A stretch of 8,824 nt of DNA, taken from assembly GCA_964605095.1 (NCBI GenBank), contig CAZSBS010000208.1:1-8824 (forward strand), read 5' to 3'. The notes below the pieces were generated by a model. It had not been told where the DNA came from and searched no databases. It saw only the letters and a list, made by a program, of their open reading frames with translations. The stretch's first letter is position 1. Each line of letters starts with the position of its first letter. Positions 6,328 through 8,824 of the stretch are shown piece by piece. This DNA comes from JAUWQU01 sp964605095 (GTDB lineage Bacteria; Planctomycetota; Phycisphaerae; SM23-33). A program made the position numbers and the translations under genes.

Positions 6328-8178
6328 ATGAACAGCACATTGACGATAACCTTTTGCTCTCTTGCCTTGATCTTCGCGGTAGCGAGCCATGTCGGCGCCG
6401 TTGAGCCGAAGGTCGTCGACGCGCTCGATCGCGTGCGACTTACTCGCTCGGAGCTGTCGGGCGAGATCGGCCGGCGCATCGGGGACCTGATCTACAAGAA
6501 CTACATGGCGCTGAATCTCGAACGGGATTTCCTGGACCCGTTCAGGAAGCGCCCCCCGGGCAACTGGCGATACATCGGCGTGGGCAAGGTGATCGACGCG
6601 GGCAGCATGTTCGCTGCCTACACAGGCGATCCGAACGTCGCCAAGCGGACGTCCCGGCTGATCGACGAACTGATGAAGACCCGAGACCCCGACGGTTACC
6701 TGGGACACATGCCCGCGGAACCCGACGGCCGGCAGAACTACCGCAACTGGATCCTGCACGATCAGGAATACACGATCCTGGGCCTGGTCGACCACTGGCG
6801 GTACTGCGGCGACGAGAAGTCGCTCGCGTACGCCCGCCAGGTGGGTGACTACGTGCTCGCCACGTTCCCCAAGAATCCCAAGCCGGAAGGAGTGTGCACG
6901 GCTGGATTACCCGAGGCTATGTTGACGCTCTACGGGGCTACCGGCGACCCGCGCTATCTGCGTTTTGCGGCCGATACGCGCCACGGCAATCCCGGCGAGG
7001 TCGAATGCAGCAGCCTTCGCGATTGGAAGAAGGAGACGCTGTTCCAGGGCGCGCCCTCCTCCCACGTGTACGTCAATGTGTCGCGTTGCTACAGTCAAAC
7101 CATGCTCTACCGCTGGGAACCTCAGGAGAAGCTGCTGAAGACATCCCAGTTCATCCTGCAGGAACTCACCCGCCGGGGCGGCTGCTTGTTTCTTATCGGG
7201 TCCGCTTCTGACGGCGAACGCTTTTCATTTACGCAGAACGGCAGCGGCAAGATCAGCGAATCGTGCGTCACCGCATACCTGATCCGCTGGTTCGACAGCC
7301 TGATGCGGCTGGAAGGCGATCTTCGCTACGGCGACCTGATGGAGCGCGCCATCTACAACGCCCTGTTCGCGGCCCAGGACCCGGCCGGGCGACGGTTGCG
7401 TTATTTCACGCCGTTCGAGGGTCCGCGCGCGTATTTCGGCAACGATGGTTTCTGCTGCCCCGGCAACTACCGGCGCATCGTGGCCGAATTGCCCGAGATG
7501 GTTTACTATCGGACCCGGGATGGCGGCGTTGCCGTGAATCTCTTTACGGAGTCGAAGAAGACCATCGCGCTGGGCAGTGGGCGCAGCGTGACGATCCAAC
7601 AGCAGACAGATTACCCCACGTCCGGCCTGGTGAAGATTGCCGTCACACCGTCGGGGGTGATGGAATTCCCGCTGCGGCTCCGCATTCCCCATTGGTGTCC
7701 GAAGGCCAAGCTGGCGATCAACGGCGAGGCGCCGCGGGAGGTCTCGCCCGGCGAGAAGTTCCACGAGATCCGCCGCACCTGGAAACCGGGCGACACCGTG
7801 ACGCTCGACATGCCCATGCCATGGCGCCTGGTCCGGGGGTGCAAGCTCCAGGAAGGGCGAGTCGCCTTGATGCGCGGGCCAGTGGTCTACTGCATTGGCG
7901 CCGCGGGCAATGCCGAACTGCTTAAGAAGTACCCGGAACCGCGCCAACTGGTGATCGACCCCGCATCGCTGGGCGAGCCGGTCCCCGACGTGTCGGTTCG
8001 CCCCGCCGGGCTGAAGGTCGAGGTGAAAGCGTGGGTGCCGGAACCCAGCGACGTTAAAGGCGCCGCGACTTTGGACATCGTACTAACCGAGTTCGTCGAC
8101 CCGAGCGGTGTGGCCACGTATTTCCGCGTTCCCGATCTGACCGAGGCGGTCGACGACGAACTGACCAACGAGAAGTAG
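6328..8178 (+). CDS. Exported GH127 (DUF1680) glycosidase, probable beta-L-arabinofuranosidase
   Basis: This 616-residue protein is predicted to remove terminal beta-L-arabinofuranose, or a related sugar, from glycans outside the cytoplasm. Residues 1-24 form a signal peptide ending in SHVGA. The rest matches DUF1680: an (alpha/alpha)6 barrel over about residues 30-430, then beta-sandwich parts with IPHWCPKAKLAINGE and EGRVALMRGPVVY. The characterised relative HypBA1 uses a zinc site of Glu338, Cys340, Cys417 and nucleophile Cys418 or its neighbour, with Glu322 as acid/base. Here the matching residues are visible: Glu311 and Cys313 in SESC, Cys376-Cys377 in GFCCPGN, and Glu297 in DGERF. The common CCPPN motif reads CCPGN. 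Length is usual for the family. The gene follows GH2 by 100 bp and is probably co-transcribed. Other GH127-like activities on pectin side-chain sugars remain possible. Confidence 0.88.
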   Translation: MNSTLTITFCSLALIFAVASHVGAVEPKVVDALDRVRLTRSELSGEIGRRIGDLIYKNYMALNLERDFLDPFRKRPPGNWRYIGVGKVIDAGSMFAAYTGDPNVAKRTSRLIDELMKTRDPDGYLGHMPAEPDGRQNYRNWILHDQEYTILGLVDHWRYCGDEKSLAYARQVGDYVLATFPKNPKPEGVCTAGLPEAMLTLYGATGDPRYLRFAADTRHGNPGEVECSSLRDWKKETLFQGAPSSHVYVNVSRCYSQTMLYRWEPQEKLLKTSQFILQELTRRGGCLFLIGSASDGERFSFTQNGSGKISESCVTAYLIRWFDSLMRLEGDLRYGDLMERAIYNALFAAQDPAGRRLRYFTPFEGPRAYFGNDGFCCPGNYRRIVAELPEMVYYRTRDGGVAVNLFTESKKTIALGSGRSVTIQQQTDYPTSGLVKIAVTPSGVMEFPLRLRIPHWCPKAKLAINGEAPREVSPGEKFHEIRRTWKPGDTVTLDMPMPWRLVRGCKLQEGRVALMRGPVVYCIGAAGNAELLKKYPEPRQLVIDPASLGEPVPDVSVRPAGLKVEVKAWVPEPSDVKGAATLDIVLTEFVDPSGVATYFRVPDLTEAVDDELTNEK

Positions 8179-8186
8179 CCCAAGAG

Positions 8187-8206
8187 CGGACGAATACCAC
8201 CGTCCG
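8187..8206 (+). terminator. Stem-loop after the GH127 gene, possible terminator
   Basis: CGGACG at 8187-8192 pairs perfectly with CGTCCG at 8201-8206 around an eight-base loop, nine bases after the GH127 stop. Its position suits the end of the transcript. There is no following T-run, so intrinsic termination is uncertain. Confidence 0.35.
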
Positions 8207-8312
8207 ATGGAAGGCAAACTTGATCTGTGGTTAGCCGGGAAGGAGCTTGCGAATGTCCCGGACTGTCTCATGACTATCAGGAAGGCCCACGACGGTTGTT
8301 GACGCTGTCCCC

Positions 8313-8325
8313 CCGAATAATTCGG
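8313..8325. repeat. 13-bp perfect palindrome
   Basis: CCGAAT and ATTCGG flank a single A. It is preceded by GTTGACGCTGTCCCC. From memory, similar GAC.CTGTCCCC...AATTC strings accompany REP-type repeats tied to RAYT transposases in some bacteria; I could not check that, and no transposase is present in the window. Confidence 0.35.
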
Positions 8326-8473
8326 TCGCGGCTGTGCCATAAGGACTTACGGCAGGTTGCCATCTGAAACCTTTCGTGCTATCAGGTCCGCATGAATACC
8401 ATCATCGACCTCTTGCAGAACCTCTGGAACGCGACGTGATGCCTCGGCGCGTTGCTCGGCTATGGGACCTGAA

Positions 8474-8499
8474 AGATTCATGGGACGTCCCAGCAATCT
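8474..8499. repeat. Imperfect palindrome, repeat family copy 3
   Basis: The centre TGGGACGTCCCA is a perfect 12-bp palindrome, with AGATTC at the left end and CAATCT at the right. Eleven of 13 base pairs match over 26 bases. It shares 19 bases in reverse complement with the copy at 449-474, and because the unit is near-symmetric it also aligns well in direct orientation. Confidence 0.65.
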
Positions 8500-8514
8500 G
8501 CCTGGCCCGCAGCT

Positions 8515-8540
8515 GAGTTTAGGAAACACCTCCGGAATCC
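8515..8540. repeat. Degraded copy of the palindromic repeat
   Basis: This segment shares TTTAGGAA and GAATCC with the copy at 216-242. Comparing 34 bases from 8515 with 34 bases from 219 gives about 24 identities in direct orientation. Its own arms match poorly, so it is either a decayed copy or a half unit. It sits 15 bases from the good copy at 8474-8499. Confidence 0.35.
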
Positions 8541-8824
8541 GTCCGATGCTGGACTCACGAAGGCCCTCGATCCGCCTGTGGGACACCAGCAGGCACGCCC
8601 ATGTTCAGCCTGTTCCCTGCCTGGCCTCCTCCAGCATCGCCCCTTGGCTGGGTCGGCTATTTCGGTATCAAGCGACCGGAGCGGCGGTCAGAAGACCAAG
8701 GACAGGCCGTCAAGGCTGCCAGGGCTCTTGCGTACGTGAATTCCGGGTCTCGACGTAGCCTCGACGTGTCTTGAGTCGGTTTCATTCGTACAACTTGACC
8801 TTGGCCAACCTCGCAAGCCCTCGG

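Larger units (their letters stand above)
8179..8824. other. Gene-free right end
   Basis: No convincing gene. Overlapping open frames on opposite strands (8347-8586 minus, 8462-8758 plus) are mirror readings without ribosome-binding sites or known domains. The stretch holds a stem-loop, a 13-bp palindrome and two copies of the palindromic repeat. It also has an eight-base direct repeat, CTCGACGT at 8749-8756 and 8760-8767. A plus-strand frame from about 8600 reads HVQP- or MFSLFPAW-like peptides to a TGA near 8775, with nothing recognisable. Confidence 0.45.

Noticed and set aside
4782..6479. 565-codon minus-strand open frame
   Set aside because: It lies antisense to the GH2 gene and runs on into the start of GH127, has no ribosome-binding site or domain, and its length is explained by GC-rich codon bias on the true strand.
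8347..8758. Opposed open frames (79 and 98 codons) reading L-GRP-NL-G like the left-hand frame at 395-604
   Set aside because: The shared peptide comes from the palindromic GGGACGTCCC repeat, which reads Gly-Arg-Pro on both strands, not from shared protein ancestry.
1..8824. CRISPR array, tRNA, rRNA or complete insertion sequence
   Set aside because: No regularly spaced direct repeats, tRNA-like cloverleaf or transposase gene was seen on either strand.

Overview
This is a GC-rich bacterial window with no RNA gene, CRISPR array or complete mobile element. The proteins suggest Planctomycetota or a related PVC-group bacterium. The reasons are three exported carbohydrate-active proteins, an exported PDZ protein resembling the N-terminus of the DUF6288 family, and a small C-terminal fragment of a type I recall from planctomycete genomes. 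That placement is inference from protein style, not a database match.

Left part (1-1648): The end of a small protein (3-200) runs in from the left edge. A gene-free stretch (201-637) follows with two imperfect palindromes of one repeat family. A minus-strand gene (638-1099) encodes a signal peptide and a PDZ-like domain, then an unrelated-looking tail, so it looks like the truncated 5' part of a longer gene. About 550 bases without a convincing gene lead up to the main cluster.

Core (1649-8178): Three plus-strand genes for exported enzymes lie in a row. They are an SGNH/GDSL-family hydrolase with an uncharacterised C-terminal region (426 aa), a large GH2-type glycoside hydrolase with a C-terminal amidotransferase-like domain (996 aa, GTG start), and a GH127/DUF1680 protein (616 aa) that keeps the zinc and cysteine catalytic residues of beta-L-arabinofuranosidases. 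The first gap is 307 bp and may hold a decayed coding remnant. The second is 100 bp with two hairpins. A plausible reading is extracytoplasmic breakdown of a branched, possibly acylated plant-type glycan: the SGNH enzyme removes ester groups, GH127 removes beta-L-arabinofuranose or a related sugar, and GH2 cleaves a beta-linked sugar. No transporter or regulator lies in the window, so the substrate is inferred only.

Right part (8179-8824): No convincing gene. It holds a stem-loop just after the GH127 stop, a 13-bp palindrome, and one good plus one degraded copy of the palindromic repeat seen on the left. The most distinctive non-coding signal is therefore this repeat family on both sides of the enzyme cluster. 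I found no sign of a defence system or other wholly new machinery. The strongest leads are the repeat family, the divergent GH2 active site with its fused domain, and the truncated PDZ gene.
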